Assembly: GCF_009720365.1 (NCBI RefSeq)
Contig: NZ_ML769314.1
Location: 177,264 to 241,263, forward strand
Direction: 5' to 3'
Length of the DNA: 64,000 nucleotides
Origin: Catellatospora paridis
GTDB taxonomy: Bacteria > Actinomycetota > Actinomycetes > Mycobacteriales > Micromonosporaceae
Shown here: in pieces, positions 1-12,214 of the stretch
How the letters are laid out: every line of letters starts with the position of its first letter
Position numbering within the stretch: the stretch's first letter is position 1
The notes under the pieces: model-generated
Database searches by the model: none
Told to the model about the DNA's origin: nothing
Seen by the model: only the letters and a program-made list of their open reading frames with translations
Position numbers and translations under genes: made by a program

Positions 1-1
1 C

Positions 2-1564
<1,563 letters not shown>

Positions 1565-1568
1565 CGGA

Positions 1569-1624
1569 GGAAAGGAGGGGCGCCTTCACATCGCCATGTG
1601 TGGTGGCAGGTGCCCTTCCTTTCC
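1569..1624. repeat. Hairpin repeat, copy 1 (terminator-like, behind ppdK)
   Basis: Arms 1569-1585 and 1608-1624 form a 17-bp stem with two G-T pairs. Inside is a second perfect stem, CACAT (1587-1591) / ATGTG (1596-1600). The same two-stem design with nearly the same bases recurs at 63342-63387, so this is a dispersed element, not just a private terminator. It sits directly after the ppdK stop and probably also ends transcription. Confidence 0.7.
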
Positions 1625-1704
1625 GCCAGGTTTACGGGTGGTGGCAGACGGGAATCCGGGGGCGTACGCTTTCGGCACTCTGTCCACACCGGCAGGAGGC
1701 GGCG

Positions 1705-2052
1705 ATGGGGCTGCGCTGGCATGGCACCGCAGTGGACGCCGGGGATCCGGCGCGGCTGGCTCGCTGGTGGGCTGAGGTCCTCCATTTCCAGATACTGGAG
1801 GAGCGGCCCGACGCGGTGGCGATCGCACCCGACCAGGCGAGCTATCCGGGCATGCTGTTCGTGCAGGCGCCGGCCGCGAAGGTCGGCCGCAACCGGCTGC
1901 AGGTAGAGCTGGACTGCGACGATCTCGTGTCCGACATCGAGCGGCTGATGGACATGGGCGCGCGCCACGTGCCGGCCGAGACGCCGAGCACGCCGTGGAC
2001 GCTGCTGGCCGACCCGGAGGGCAACGAGTTCCGGCTGCGCGCCCGGCCGTGA
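1705..2052 (+). CDS. Small VOC (glyoxalase-like) protein
   Basis: A 115-residue single-module protein of the vicinal oxygen chelate fold, cytoplasmic, substrate unknown. Seen: an N-terminal beta-strand with DPARLARWWAEVLHF, typical of the first beta-alpha-beta unit, and the C-terminal LLADPEGNEFRL that in this family carries the metal-ligand Glu and closes the barrel. The ATG at 1705 is chosen because AGGAGG sits seven bases before it; the frame is open further upstream only as a shadow of ppdK. The closest local relative is the VOC half of the fusion at 49111, which ends in ADPEGNEACV. It may be a resistance or lyase-like VOC member; nothing here decides. Confidence 0.8.
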   Translation: MGLRWHGTAVDAGDPARLARWWAEVLHFQILEERPDAVAIAPDQASYPGMLFVQAPAAKVGRNRLQVELDCDDLVSDIERLMDMGARHVPAETPSTPWTLLADPEGNEFRLRARP

Positions 2053-2090
2053 ATCCCGAGCGATGAAAGTTCCATCGCGACGGGTCGATA

Positions 2091-2104
2091 TGGGAGCGTT
2101 TCCA
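2091..2104. promoter_or_regulatory. CebR-like operator, distal copy
   Basis: TGGGAGCGTTTCCA at 2091-2104 differs at two bases from the CebR/CelR consensus TGGGAGCGCTCCCA known from Streptomyces and Thermobifida. It lies 230 bp before the GH9 cellulase start, with a better copy 87 bp downstream. Confidence 0.6.
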
Positions 2105-2107
2105 TAG

Positions 2108-5164
<3,057 letters not shown>

Positions 5165-5237
5165 CGTCCTCGGCCCGCGCCGCCGCCAGGGGGTGGCGGC
5201 GGCGCGGGCACACCGGTCCGAGCCCAAGCGGACCGTC

Positions 5238-5266
5238 GGGGGTACGCGAGTGCGGCGCGTACCCCC
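5238..5266. terminator. Hairpin 1 of a tandem pair
   Basis: GGGGGTACGCG (5238-5248) pairs perfectly with CGCGTACCCCC (5256-5266) around a 7-base loop. It lies between the convergent cellulase and DUF1996 genes. The identical 11-bp stem is repeated 78 bases further on. Confidence 0.7.
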
Positions 5267-5315
5267 GCCCGGCCCCGCTCCTCCCGCCGGTCGCCACCGC
5301 CCGGACACAGCAAGA

Positions 5316-5345
5316 GGGGGTACGCGGATGCGGTCGCGTACCCCC
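5316..5345. terminator. Hairpin 2 of a tandem pair
   Basis: The same arms GGGGGTACGCG (5316-5326) and CGCGTACCCCC (5335-5345) as in the upstream hairpin, with an 8-base loop of related sequence and a short TT tail. It faces the minus-strand gene ending at 5362, so the pair probably works as a two-way terminator. Confidence 0.7.
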
Positions 5346-5361
5346 TTGATCCGGCCCCGGG

Positions 5362-6489
5362 TCAGCAGCGGCGGCCCCGGTTGATGCAGTCGGTGGCGAA
5401 CGTGGTCAGCTGCGCCGGCATCACGTTGACGAAGTCGGCGTGGTCGGTGAGCGGGTTGTGGTTCTGCTCGGGGAAGGTGTCCAGCGCGAACGACCGCCCG
5501 CGCGGCACGCTGTAGGTCAGCGTCATGCGCAGCTGCGCGATCGGCTTGGTGCCCTCCGGGCAGCGCCCGTCCGCGGCGGGGAAGACCACGTGCGCGCGGT
5601 GGTTGGCGCTGTCCGTGTTGACGCCGTCCCAGCAGCTCGGGAAGTCCAGGATGCGCTGCACCTGGCTGCCCTGCGGGCACAGCGGGTACTTCGCGGTGCG
5701 CCGGTTCGTGAAGCCGGTGCAGGTCCACTGGGCCTTGGCGTTCGCCGGGCCGTTGGTGACGGCCTTGGCGTCGCCGGTGATCAGCCGGATGAAGTCCGGC
5801 ATCGCGGTCACCTTCGCGAACCGGTTGCCGCGGAACTCCAGCCGCACCGACGCCGGACGCAGGATGCGGCCGATGTTGCCGTCGTTCCCGCCGCCGTCGG
5901 CGGTCGCGTCGTTGCCGACGGTGCCGCGCTGGCGCAGCACCGGCCAGTAGTAGGTGGAGCGGTCGTCACGCCGGCAGGTGGTGCCCGCCGCGGCGAGGCT
6001 CTCGTTGGTGGAGTTGCCGTCCGCGGACAGGTTGCCGACGTAGTCGTGCGTGTGATGAGCGCCGTTGAACACGCCCGGCGCGACGATGAAGTTGTCGGGG
6101 TTGCGGTGGTCGTTGAGATTGCGACCGCACTGCGAGGTGAACGTGCCCGCCGAGCCCTCCGCGGTCGTACGGCGCTCGCGCACGTTGGGCGGGATCGAGC
6201 GGATGTCGACGAAGTCGCCGGCGACAGGCGGACCGGTCGGGGCGTGGCAGCGCGCGGGCGCGCGCGGCTTGGTGCACTCGGCGTCGGGACCCTGGTCGTT
6301 CGGGATGCGGGCGGCCGCCGCGAGCGCCGCCGGGACCTCGGCGGCGGGTTTGGCGCCGTCGCCCGTCGCGGCCTGCGAGACCTGGCTGATGGTGGCCAGC
6401 ACGGTCGCGGCGATCAGCACGATCACCGCGGCCAGTAATCGCACTGCGCGAGGTTCCATGCGGTGCCGGGGGGAGTGACTGCGTGCCAT
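5362..6489 (-). CDS. Secreted DUF1996 protein
   Basis: 375 residues. N-terminal signal anchor or peptide about 12-40 (hydrophobic LLAAVIVLIAATVLATI), then the DUF1996 region from about residue 115. Seen: a Cys-rich secreted domain with FNGAHHTHDYVGN and FPSCWDGVN, motifs typical of DUF1996 proteins found in fungi and actinomycetes near polysaccharide-degrading genes. Biochemical role unknown. The ATG at 6489 is preceded by GGAAGGA on its strand and is preferred to an upstream ATG at 6546. The gene follows the DUF4142 gene on the same strand with a 61-bp gap and is probably co-transcribed with it. Extracellular location is inferred from the leader and paired Cys. Confidence 0.85.
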   Translation of the reverse strand: MARSHSPRHRMEPRAVRLLAAVIVLIAATVLATISQVSQAATGDGAKPAAEVPAALAAAARIPNDQGPDAECTKPRAPARCHAPTGPPVAGDFVDIRSIPPNVRERRTTAEGSAGTFTSQCGRNLNDHRNPDNFIVAPGVFNGAHHTHDYVGNLSADGNSTNESLAAAGTTCRRDDRSTYYWPVLRQRGTVGNDATADGGGNDGNIGRILRPASVRLEFRGNRFAKVTAMPDFIRLITGDAKAVTNGPANAKAQWTCTGFTNRRTAKYPLCPQGSQVQRILDFPSCWDGVNTDSANHRAHVVFPAADGRCPEGTKPIAQLRMTLTYSVPRGRSFALDTFPEQNHNPLTDHADFVNVMPAQLTTFATDCINRGRRC

Positions 6490-6550
6490 GGGGTGTCCTT
6501 CCGGGGAGGTGGGTTCCGGGTGCGCCGCTGTCGGCGGCGGGCGCACCGGG

Positions 6551-7261
6551 TCAGCGGGGGTGCCTGATGCGGGCCGCGGTGACCGCGCCGGCGGCCAGGG
6601 CGGCTGCCAGGATCAGCCAGATCAGCGGGGCGGGCGGGCCGCCGGTGCGGCGGGCCGCGGCGGCGACGGGTGTCGGCGGCGCGGGCAGGGACGTGTAGTC
6701 GACCAGTCCGGTGCTCTCCAGGTACGTCATGTGCCGCATCACGATCGTCACGGCCTGCTGGGCGAACTCGCGGATCACCTCGTTGCGGGTGCCCGCGCGG
6801 ACCGCCGCGACAACGCTGAAGACCTTGCCGTGCGCGACGCGCAGGCGGGCGGTGAAGACGTTGTCCCACGCCGCACCGCGCAGCCCGTTCAGCTCGTCGA
6901 GCCAGCTCTGCTGCTCGGCGTTGGGCCGGTCGGGCAGCGGCACCCCCAGCCGGTCGGCGACCTTGAGCACCTCGGCATCCAGCGCGATGTGCTCGCCACT
7001 GATGTGGTGGCCGATCTCCTTGACCTTCTCGCTGCGGGCGCGGTCCTGGGCCTGCTTGCCGGCGGGGGCCTCCCAGAGCCCGGCGAGGCGCACGCGGACC
7101 AGCAGGTCCCGGTCGGCGGGACCGAGCGGTCCGAACTCGGTGACGGTCCAGCCGGGCTCGAGTCCCTCGGCATGGGCGGCCGGCGGTGGGGTGAGCGTCA
7201 CCACGACGGCGAGGGCCGCGAGCGCTGCGATCGCCGCGGTCCGGGCGAGGCGAATGTCCAT
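6551..7261 (-). CDS. Exported DUF4142 protein with C-terminal membrane anchor
   Basis: 236 residues: signal peptide 1-31 (hydrophobic stretch ending PAAHAE), a helical ferritin-like DUF4142 domain about 38-185, a Pro/Ala linker, and a C-terminal transmembrane segment followed by a short basic tail (ARIRHPR). DUF4142 members are small exported four-helix proteins of unknown function, often stress-linked. Here the order signal, domain, single TM suggests surface display on the membrane. It starts divergently from the redox operon at 7554 and probably leads a two-gene unit with the DUF1996 gene. No metal-binding set of His/Glu could be assigned with confidence. Confidence 0.8.
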   Translation of the reverse strand: MDIRLARTAAIAALAALAVVVTLTPPPAAHAEGLEPGWTVTEFGPLGPADRDLLVRVRLAGLWEAPAGKQAQDRARSEKVKEIGHHISGEHIALDAEVLKVADRLGVPLPDRPNAEQQSWLDELNGLRGAAWDNVFTARLRVAHGKVFSVVAAVRAGTRNEVIREFAQQAVTIVMRHMTYLESTGLVDYTSLPAPPTPVAAAARRTGGPPAPLIWLILAAALAAGAVTAARIRHPR

Positions 7262-7553
7262 CAGACACCTTTCCGTGTTCGCCCGAATACTCGATGCGAC
7301 TACCTATTGGTAGCGACAGGAGCCTAGGCGCGACACGGGCTCCGGAGTCAATCCCCAGAGGCTTTGTTAAGCCGTTTTTAGGGTCCGCATAGGACGGACC
7401 TAAATTAGTGTGCCCAGTTCGCACAGGGCGTCCGCGATGTGGTCGCAGGCATTGACATTGAGCCGCAAACGGTTGAAGGTGTCGTCCCAAAGGGATCGTG
7501 GAAATAATTCACGGTGCCATTCACGCTTATTCGAGCAGAGTAGCGGGACGGTT
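7262..7553. promoter_or_regulatory. Divergent intergenic region with two inverted repeats
   Basis: 292 bp between the DUF4142 gene and the redox operon, less GC-rich than its flanks. It holds CTACC-TATT-GGTAG (7300-7313), close to the DUF4142 start, and a second inverted repeat with core GGTCCG (7382-7387) / CGGACC (7395-7400) extended by TTAG/CTAA. Both are placed where operators for the two divergent promoters would lie. I could not fix the -35 and -10 boxes. Confidence 0.4.
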
Positions 7554-8567
7554 ATGGAGAGTGCTCATGTCATCGCCGCGACGGTGGGATTCACCTCGTT
7601 CGGGCTGCTCTGGCTGGCAGTGCTCGGCGGCGTCGCGCTGCGCAACGGATGGGGTCTGAGCCGGATCCGCCGATCCGTGGCATACGCCGCCCATCAGGGC
7701 ATCGCCCTGATCGGGTTGACGCTGGGCCTGGTGCACGGGATCGCCCAGCTCGCCGTGCCGAACGGCACCATCAGCGTGGTCGAGGTCATCGTGCCGTTCG
7801 TGGACACGCACGACCCGGTCGGCGTCGGCGCGGGCGTGCTGGGCCTGGAGCTGGTGCTGGCCGGTGCGATCTCGATCGTGATCCAGCGCCGGCTCGGTTT
7901 CAGCCGGTGGCGCGCCGTGCACATGGCCACCTACGTCGGGTTCTCGCTGGTGTCGGCACACGTGCTGATCTCCGGCACGGACACCGGCCCGGCCTGGGTC
8001 TGGGGTCCGGTCTACACCGCCTGGCTGGCGACGGTCGCGCTGTGGTTCACCACCTGGCCGCGCCGCAACCGCCGGGTCGAATCCGACAACGTGCTGGCCA
8101 CCATGCGGCCGGAGCAGCCGCGCGACAGTCTGGTGGTGGACGTGGATCCGGTGCGCTGCGCCCGGTTCGGCTTCTGCGAGCAGGAGTCGCCCGCCGTGTT
8201 CAGCCTGCGCAGCGACGGGCGGCTCGACTACACCGCGGCCCCGCCCGCATACCGCCTGGAGGAGGTGGTCCGCGCGGTCGAGGTGTGCCCGGCACGGGCC
8301 ATCAGCGTCCGGCGTCCGGCCGGGACCGCGCCGGCCGCGCCCGTGCCGCCCGCGGCGCCGGTGACCCCGCTCATCACGCGCCAGCGCGAGCGAGAGCGCG
8401 TCGCCACGCCACCCGCCGACTACGACGACGACGATCGCCGCCCGGCCTTCGAGCCCGCCACCGAACTCGACGAGTTCCGGCAGCGGGCACGCCACAGCCG
8501 GGCCCAACACCGCCCAGCCCGCGACCGCTTCCATGTCGCCGACCTGACGAGCGAGGACCAACCGTGA
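7554..8567 (+). CDS. Ferric-reductase-like haem membrane domain fused to a ferredoxin
   Basis: 337 residues. The first 170 form a membrane domain with about five to six helices and two spaced His pairs, His47/His61 and His123/His136, the pattern of two b-haem sites in ferric-reductase/NOX-like domains. From about 190 follows a small ferredoxin: Cys202 and Cys208 in CARFGFC, then Cys245 in VCPARAI, the three-cysteine arrangement of 3Fe-4S ferredoxins of P450 and oxygenase systems. A Pro/Ala and then acidic/basic low-complexity tail ends the protein. Likely passes electrons from the reductase encoded next to haem and across the membrane. The start at 7554 is chosen because the membrane domain begins there; its ribosome site is weak. 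It overlaps the next gene by four bases. Confidence 0.8.
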   Translation: MESAHVIAATVGFTSFGLLWLAVLGGVALRNGWGLSRIRRSVAYAAHQGIALIGLTLGLVHGIAQLAVPNGTISVVEVIVPFVDTHDPVGVGAGVLGLELVLAGAISIVIQRRLGFSRWRAVHMATYVGFSLVSAHVLISGTDTGPAWVWGPVYTAWLATVALWFTTWPRRNRRVESDNVLATMRPEQPRDSLVVDVDPVRCARFGFCEQESPAVFSLRSDGRLDYTAAPPAYRLEEVVRAVEVCPARAISVRRPAGTAPAAPVPPAAPVTPLITRQRERERVATPPADYDDDDRRPAFEPATELDEFRQRARHSRAQHRPARDRFHVADLTSEDQP

Positions 8568-9823
8568 GGCACCGCACATCAGACCTGGACCGGGTCGTCG
8601 TCGTCGGCGGCGGACGCGCCGCGGTGGCGGCGGTCGAGGAGTTGGAGCGGCTCGGGTTCACCGGCGCGGTCACCGTGCTGGCCGGTGAGTCGCGCCCGCC
8701 GTACCACCGGCCCGCCTGCTCGAAAGGGCTGCTCACCGGACAGCGGCCCGCCGACGTGCTGCTGTCCACCGCGTCCTCCGCGCGTTGGCTGACGGGCCGG
8801 GTCGCCGCCGAACTGGATGCCAAGCGCCAGATCGTCTACGCCCAGACCGGCGAGATGTACGTGTACGACGCGCTGATCGTCGCGACCGGCGCCCGGCCGG
8901 TCATGCCGGACGCCTGGCCGGTCGGCGAGCCCGGCCTGCACAGCCTGCACAGCATCGACGACGCGCTGAGCCTGGCCGCCGATCTGCGCAAGGCGCAGCG
9001 GGTCGCGGTCGTCGGCGCCGGGCTGACCGGCTGCGAGGCCGCCTACGTGGTGCGCTCGCTGGCCCGCGAATGCATCATGATCGACTCGAACCCGCAGGTC
9101 ATGACACGCGCCGTCGGGTCCGTGACGGGCGGGCTGATCGCCGACACGATGCGGCACGAAGGCGTGCGCATGCGTCTCGGCCGCCGGGTGAAAGGCCTGG
9201 CCCGCGGACGCCGCGGCTGGCGGCTCGACCTCGACGACGGCTCGCACGTCGACGCCGACGTGGTCATCGCCACGCTGGGGGAGCGGCCGGACACCGACTG
9301 GTTCACCGCCCGCCACGCCGACACCAGCGACGGCCTGCTCTGCGACGAGAGCCTGCGGGTACAGGGCGTGGACCAGGTGGTCGCCGCCGGTGCGGTGGCC
9401 CGCTGGCCCAACGCCTGGTACGGCGACAAGCCCGCCCGCGTCGACCAGTGGATCGCCGCCATGGAGCTGGGTCAGGCCGCCGCCCGCACGCTGCTGTCCG
9501 GCTCGCGCGCCGCGCCCGCCGTCGGGGTCCTGCCGCGCTACTGGTCCGACCTGTTCGGGCTGCGCATCCAGGTCTGCGGCCGGATCGACAAGGCCGAGGA
9601 GGTCGCCGTCACCGAACTGCGCCCCGGCCGCCGCGACATCGCCCGCGGCGGGGTGCTCGCCGCACACCGCCGCGACGGTGTGACCTCCGGGGTGGTCGCG
9701 GTCAACGCGCCGCGGCAGTTCACCACGCTCGCCCGCGCGATGCGGGAGGCGGGCCCGGCCCGCCCGCTCGTGTCGCTGCCCGCCGTCATCCCGAACCAGC
9801 GCCGCTTGAGCCTGGTCGGTTGA
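8564..9823 (+). CDS. NAD(P)H-ferredoxin reductase-like flavoprotein
   Basis: 419 residues, FAD-dependent pyridine nucleotide-disulfide oxidoreductase fold of the ferredoxin/rhodocoxin reductase type. Seen: N-terminal FAD-binding VVVVGGGRAA, the YHRPACSKGLL segment typical of this reductase class, the conserved ATGARP, a second Rossmann motif VVGAGLTGCEAA for NAD(P)H, and the second FAD segment near ATLGERPD. GTG start overlaps the stop of the haem-ferredoxin gene as GTGA, so translation is coupled. It likely reduces that ferredoxin domain. Oddity: the first dinucleotide motif is GGGRAA where GGGxAG is usual. Confidence 0.85.
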   Translation: MRHRTSDLDRVVVVGGGRAAVAAVEELERLGFTGAVTVLAGESRPPYHRPACSKGLLTGQRPADVLLSTASSARWLTGRVAAELDAKRQIVYAQTGEMYVYDALIVATGARPVMPDAWPVGEPGLHSLHSIDDALSLAADLRKAQRVAVVGAGLTGCEAAYVVRSLARECIMIDSNPQVMTRAVGSVTGGLIADTMRHEGVRMRLGRRVKGLARGRRGWRLDLDDGSHVDADVVIATLGERPDTDWFTARHADTSDGLLCDESLRVQGVDQVVAAGAVARWPNAWYGDKPARVDQWIAAMELGQAAARTLLSGSRAAPAVGVLPRYWSDLFGLRIQVCGRIDKAEEVAVTELRPGRRDIARGGVLAAHRRDGVTSGVVAVNAPRQFTTLARAMREAGPARPLVSLPAVIPNQRRLSLVG

Positions 9824-9843
9824 GAGAGAAGGGAAGTCCTCCG

Positions 9844-10509
9844 ATGCTGCGAAGTGTTCGCGTTGTACTCGCCGCCACGCTCCTGCTGGTCCCGATGGGC
9901 GCCATGACGGCGTGCGCGGGCCTGCGCGACGGGCCCGCGCCGATCAACCAGCCCGCACCGTCCCCGCTCGGGCCGGCGGAGAACGAGCCCGCCGCCGAGG
10001 TGATCGCCGCCGTCGGCAGCCCGACCGCGGAGCTGCGTGCCAAGAAGATCGCGAAGATGGGCGACATCGTCACCGACGCCGACGGCTTCGTGCTCTACCG
10101 GTTCGACAAGGACACCGCCGACCCGCCGGCCAGCAACTGCTCCGGCGACTGCGCCGCGGTCTGGCCGCCGGTGCTGGTCGACGAGAACCTGAAGCTGACC
10201 GGGCTCGACGCCAAGCTCGTCGGCACGGTCGAGCGGGAGGACGGCGCCACCCAGGTCACCCTCGCCGGTTGGCCGCTCTACCGCTACCTGGGCGACAAGA
10301 AGGCCGGGCAGTGGAAGGGCCAGGCCGTCGGCGGAGTCTGGTTCGTCGTCGCGCCGACCGGCAAGAAGAACCTGTCCTGCCTGCCCACGGCGACCCCGGT
10401 GCCGGTGCCCCCGCCGGGCACGGCCGCATCCCCGGCCGCGGCTCCGCCCGCCTCGCCGGCGGCACCTGCCGCCGCCTCCCCGACCCCCGACGAGATTTAC
10501 ACCTACTGA
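9844..10509 (+). CDS. Lipoprotein with Lipoprotein_15 (secreted repeat) domain
   Basis: 221 residues. Lipobox GAMTAC puts the lipid on Cys24. The core, about 65-180, has two copies of the COG4315/PF03640 repeat: LYRFDKDTADPPASNCSGDC followed by AVWPP, and later GWPLYRYLGD with KGQAVGGVWFVV. A Pro/Ala tail follows. Function of the family is unknown, though members recur beside redox proteins. GGGAAG lies nine bases before the ATG and the gene is 20 bp after the reductase, so it belongs to the operon. In this context it may be the outward-facing electron acceptor or a surface redox partner; that is inference. Confidence 0.87.
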   Translation: MLRSVRVVLAATLLLVPMGAMTACAGLRDGPAPINQPAPSPLGPAENEPAAEVIAAVGSPTAELRAKKIAKMGDIVTDADGFVLYRFDKDTADPPASNCSGDCAAVWPPVLVDENLKLTGLDAKLVGTVEREDGATQVTLAGWPLYRYLGDKKAGQWKGQAVGGVWFVVAPTGKKNLSCLPTATPVPVPPPGTAASPAAAPPASPAAPAAASPTPDEIYTY

Positions 10510-10526
10510 CCAGGGCGTACGCGGTG

Positions 10527-10559
10527 CGGCGGGAGGGGCGGTTGCCGCCCCTCCCGCCG
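10527..10559. terminator. Perfect 15-bp bidirectional terminator hairpin
   Basis: CGGCGGGAGGGGCGG (10527-10541), loop TTG, CCGCCCCTCCCGCCG (10545-10559). It separates the convergent lipoprotein and GH16 genes. Confidence 0.75.
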
Positions 10560-10584
10560 ACCACACCGGGCAGGGTCTGCCGGC

Positions 10585-11988
10585 TCAGCGCCGGAACCGG
10601 AACCAGTCGATGTTGACGTAGTCGTTGGGCTGCCCGCTGGAGAAGGTCAGGTAGACCGTGTGCGTGCCGGTCACCGAGCCCACGTTCGCGGGTATCTCCC
10701 GCCAGCTCGTCCAGCCGCCCGTGTTGGCGATGGCGAAACTGCCGATGGGCGCGTTGGACAGGCTGTCGATCCGCACCTCGACCAGGCCGCTGATGCCGCC
10801 CGCGGCACCCGAGGCAGCTCTGGTGACGAAGTCCAGCGGCCTCGGCGAGCCGAAGTTCACGCCGTCGAAGCGCAGGTTGTCACCGTTGCCGATGGCGCCG
10901 ACGTAGTAGCCCTCGTAGATCGTGGTGCCGGTCTGGGCGTTGCGGCTCTCGGCCTGGATGTTGGCGTACGCGTCGCGGTTGCCCCCGCCCGGCGGCGGCG
11001 ACTGCGGCGGGCTGGCCGGCGGCGACGACGGCGGCGTGGTGCCGCCCGTGGTCTGGTAGACGGCCACGTAGTCGACCCGCATCGGCTGACCCGAGACGGT
11101 GCTGCCGGTCGGCGTCGCCGAACCCGCCACGCCGTTCGGGAACGCGCCGCCCATCGCCACGTTGAGCAGCAGGAAGTAGCCGGCGTGCGAGGTCATCGCG
11201 GACCAGTACGAGCCGACCTGGCTCTGGTTCACGGTGTGGTACAGCGTGCCGTCGACGTACCAGCGCAGCTGCTGGGCGTTCTCGTTGGTGCGGTCCCACT
11301 CGAACCGGTACGTGTGGAACGCCGACTGGCAGGTGCTGCCAGGGCAGGCGCGGCTCGTGCCGATGCCGTTGAACTCGTTGCACGGCCCGCCGGGTGCGAC
11401 GCCGCAGTGCAGCACGCCCCACACCGAGTTGATGCCGTTGACGTTCTCCATGATGTCGAACTCGCCGACGCCCGGCCAGTTCTGGTAGTTGCCCCGGTAC
11501 GGTGCGCCCAGCGCCCAGAACGCGGGCCAGTAGCCGGCGGCCGCGGCCCCGGTCACGTTGGGCATCTGGATGCGGCCCTCGATGCGCAGGACGCGCCCGG
11601 CCGCCGGCTTGAAGTCCGTGCGGACCGTCTCGATGCGCGACGAGGTCCAGCTGGAACCGTTGCGGATGGGCGTGATCAGCAGGTTGCCCGCGCCGTCGTG
11701 GCGGACGTTGTTGGTGCTGTTGGTGTACGTCTGGATCTCACCGGTGCCCCATTGGGCGGGGCCGCCGGGGTAGGACGTGCCGGTGTCGATGATCCAGTTG
11801 CCGGACGACGGCAGCGTGTTGTTCGCGCCGTTGAAGTCGTCGCTCCACACCAGCTGCCAGCCCGAGGGCGTGGACGGCAGTGAGGCGTGCGCGGGGATCG
11901 CGTTGACCGCGGCGGCCGCCGCGGCGACCAGGACGGCCAGACCGGCGGCGAACAGCGCCGTGCGGCGGCCGGAGAATCGCGTGCTCAT
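10585..11988 (-). CDS. Secreted GH16 endo-beta-1,3-glucanase with CBM6
   Basis: 467 residues. Signal peptide 1-35 (cleavage AHA/S). GH16 jelly roll about 40-315 with the catalytic signature EFDIMEN at 176-182, Glu176 nucleophile and Glu181 acid/base; the extra Met is the beta-bulge of 1,3-glucanases as opposed to lichenases. Pro-rich linker about 320-335, then a CBM6 about 336-467 (IQAESRNAQTG, GGWTSWREI, NIDWFRF). Acts on laminarin or fungal beta-1,3-glucan outside the cell. The ATG at 11988 follows AGGAGGAG on its strand. A palindromic LacI-type operator lies 85 bp upstream. Confidence 0.93.
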   Translation of the reverse strand: MSTRFSGRRTALFAAGLAVLVAAAAAAVNAIPAHASLPSTPSGWQLVWSDDFNGANNTLPSSGNWIIDTGTSYPGGPAQWGTGEIQTYTNSTNNVRHDGAGNLLITPIRNGSSWTSSRIETVRTDFKPAAGRVLRIEGRIQMPNVTGAAAAGYWPAFWALGAPYRGNYQNWPGVGEFDIMENVNGINSVWGVLHCGVAPGGPCNEFNGIGTSRACPGSTCQSAFHTYRFEWDRTNENAQQLRWYVDGTLYHTVNQSQVGSYWSAMTSHAGYFLLLNVAMGGAFPNGVAGSATPTGSTVSGQPMRVDYVAVYQTTGGTTPPSSPPASPPQSPPPGGGNRDAYANIQAESRNAQTGTTIYEGYYVGAIGNGDNLRFDGVNFGSPRPLDFVTRAASGAAGGISGLVEVRIDSLSNAPIGSFAIANTGGWTSWREIPANVGSVTGTHTVYLTFSSGQPNDYVNIDWFRFRR

Positions 11989-12073
11989 CAGGGCTTTCTC
12001 CTCCTGGGGAAGAGGGTGGCCCGCACGCCGTGGGCTCGGCATGGGCGGCGGACCGGGGACCGTGGACGGTTGT

Positions 12074-12085
12074 GAGAGCGCTCTC
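12074..12085. promoter_or_regulatory. Palindromic LacI-type operator of the GH16 gene
   Basis: GAGAGCGCTCTC is a perfect 12-bp palindrome sharing the GAGCGCTC core with the CebR-like sites at 2091 and 2178. It is 85 bp upstream of the glucanase start and about 130 bp from dgt. Confidence 0.6.
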
Positions 12086-12202
12086 TTGTCCCATCACTTA
12101 ACGTCCCCGCAACATGAATGTCAATAACCATCGATGCCAACGTGGACGATGCCGGTCGGCTGACGTTCACCGCGCGTGCGCGATAAAGCGGGGCGCGGTC
12201 AG

Positions 12203-12208
12203 TAGTCT
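12203..12208 (+). promoter_or_regulatory. -10 box of dgt (leaderless start likely)
   Basis: TAGTCT at 12203-12208 is seven bases before the ATG at 12215, the distance expected for a transcript beginning at the start codon. No ribosome site is visible. The same hexamer occurs before the tRNA-Asn gene and before the roadblock cluster. Confidence 0.45.
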
Positions 12209-12214
12209 TGGCAG

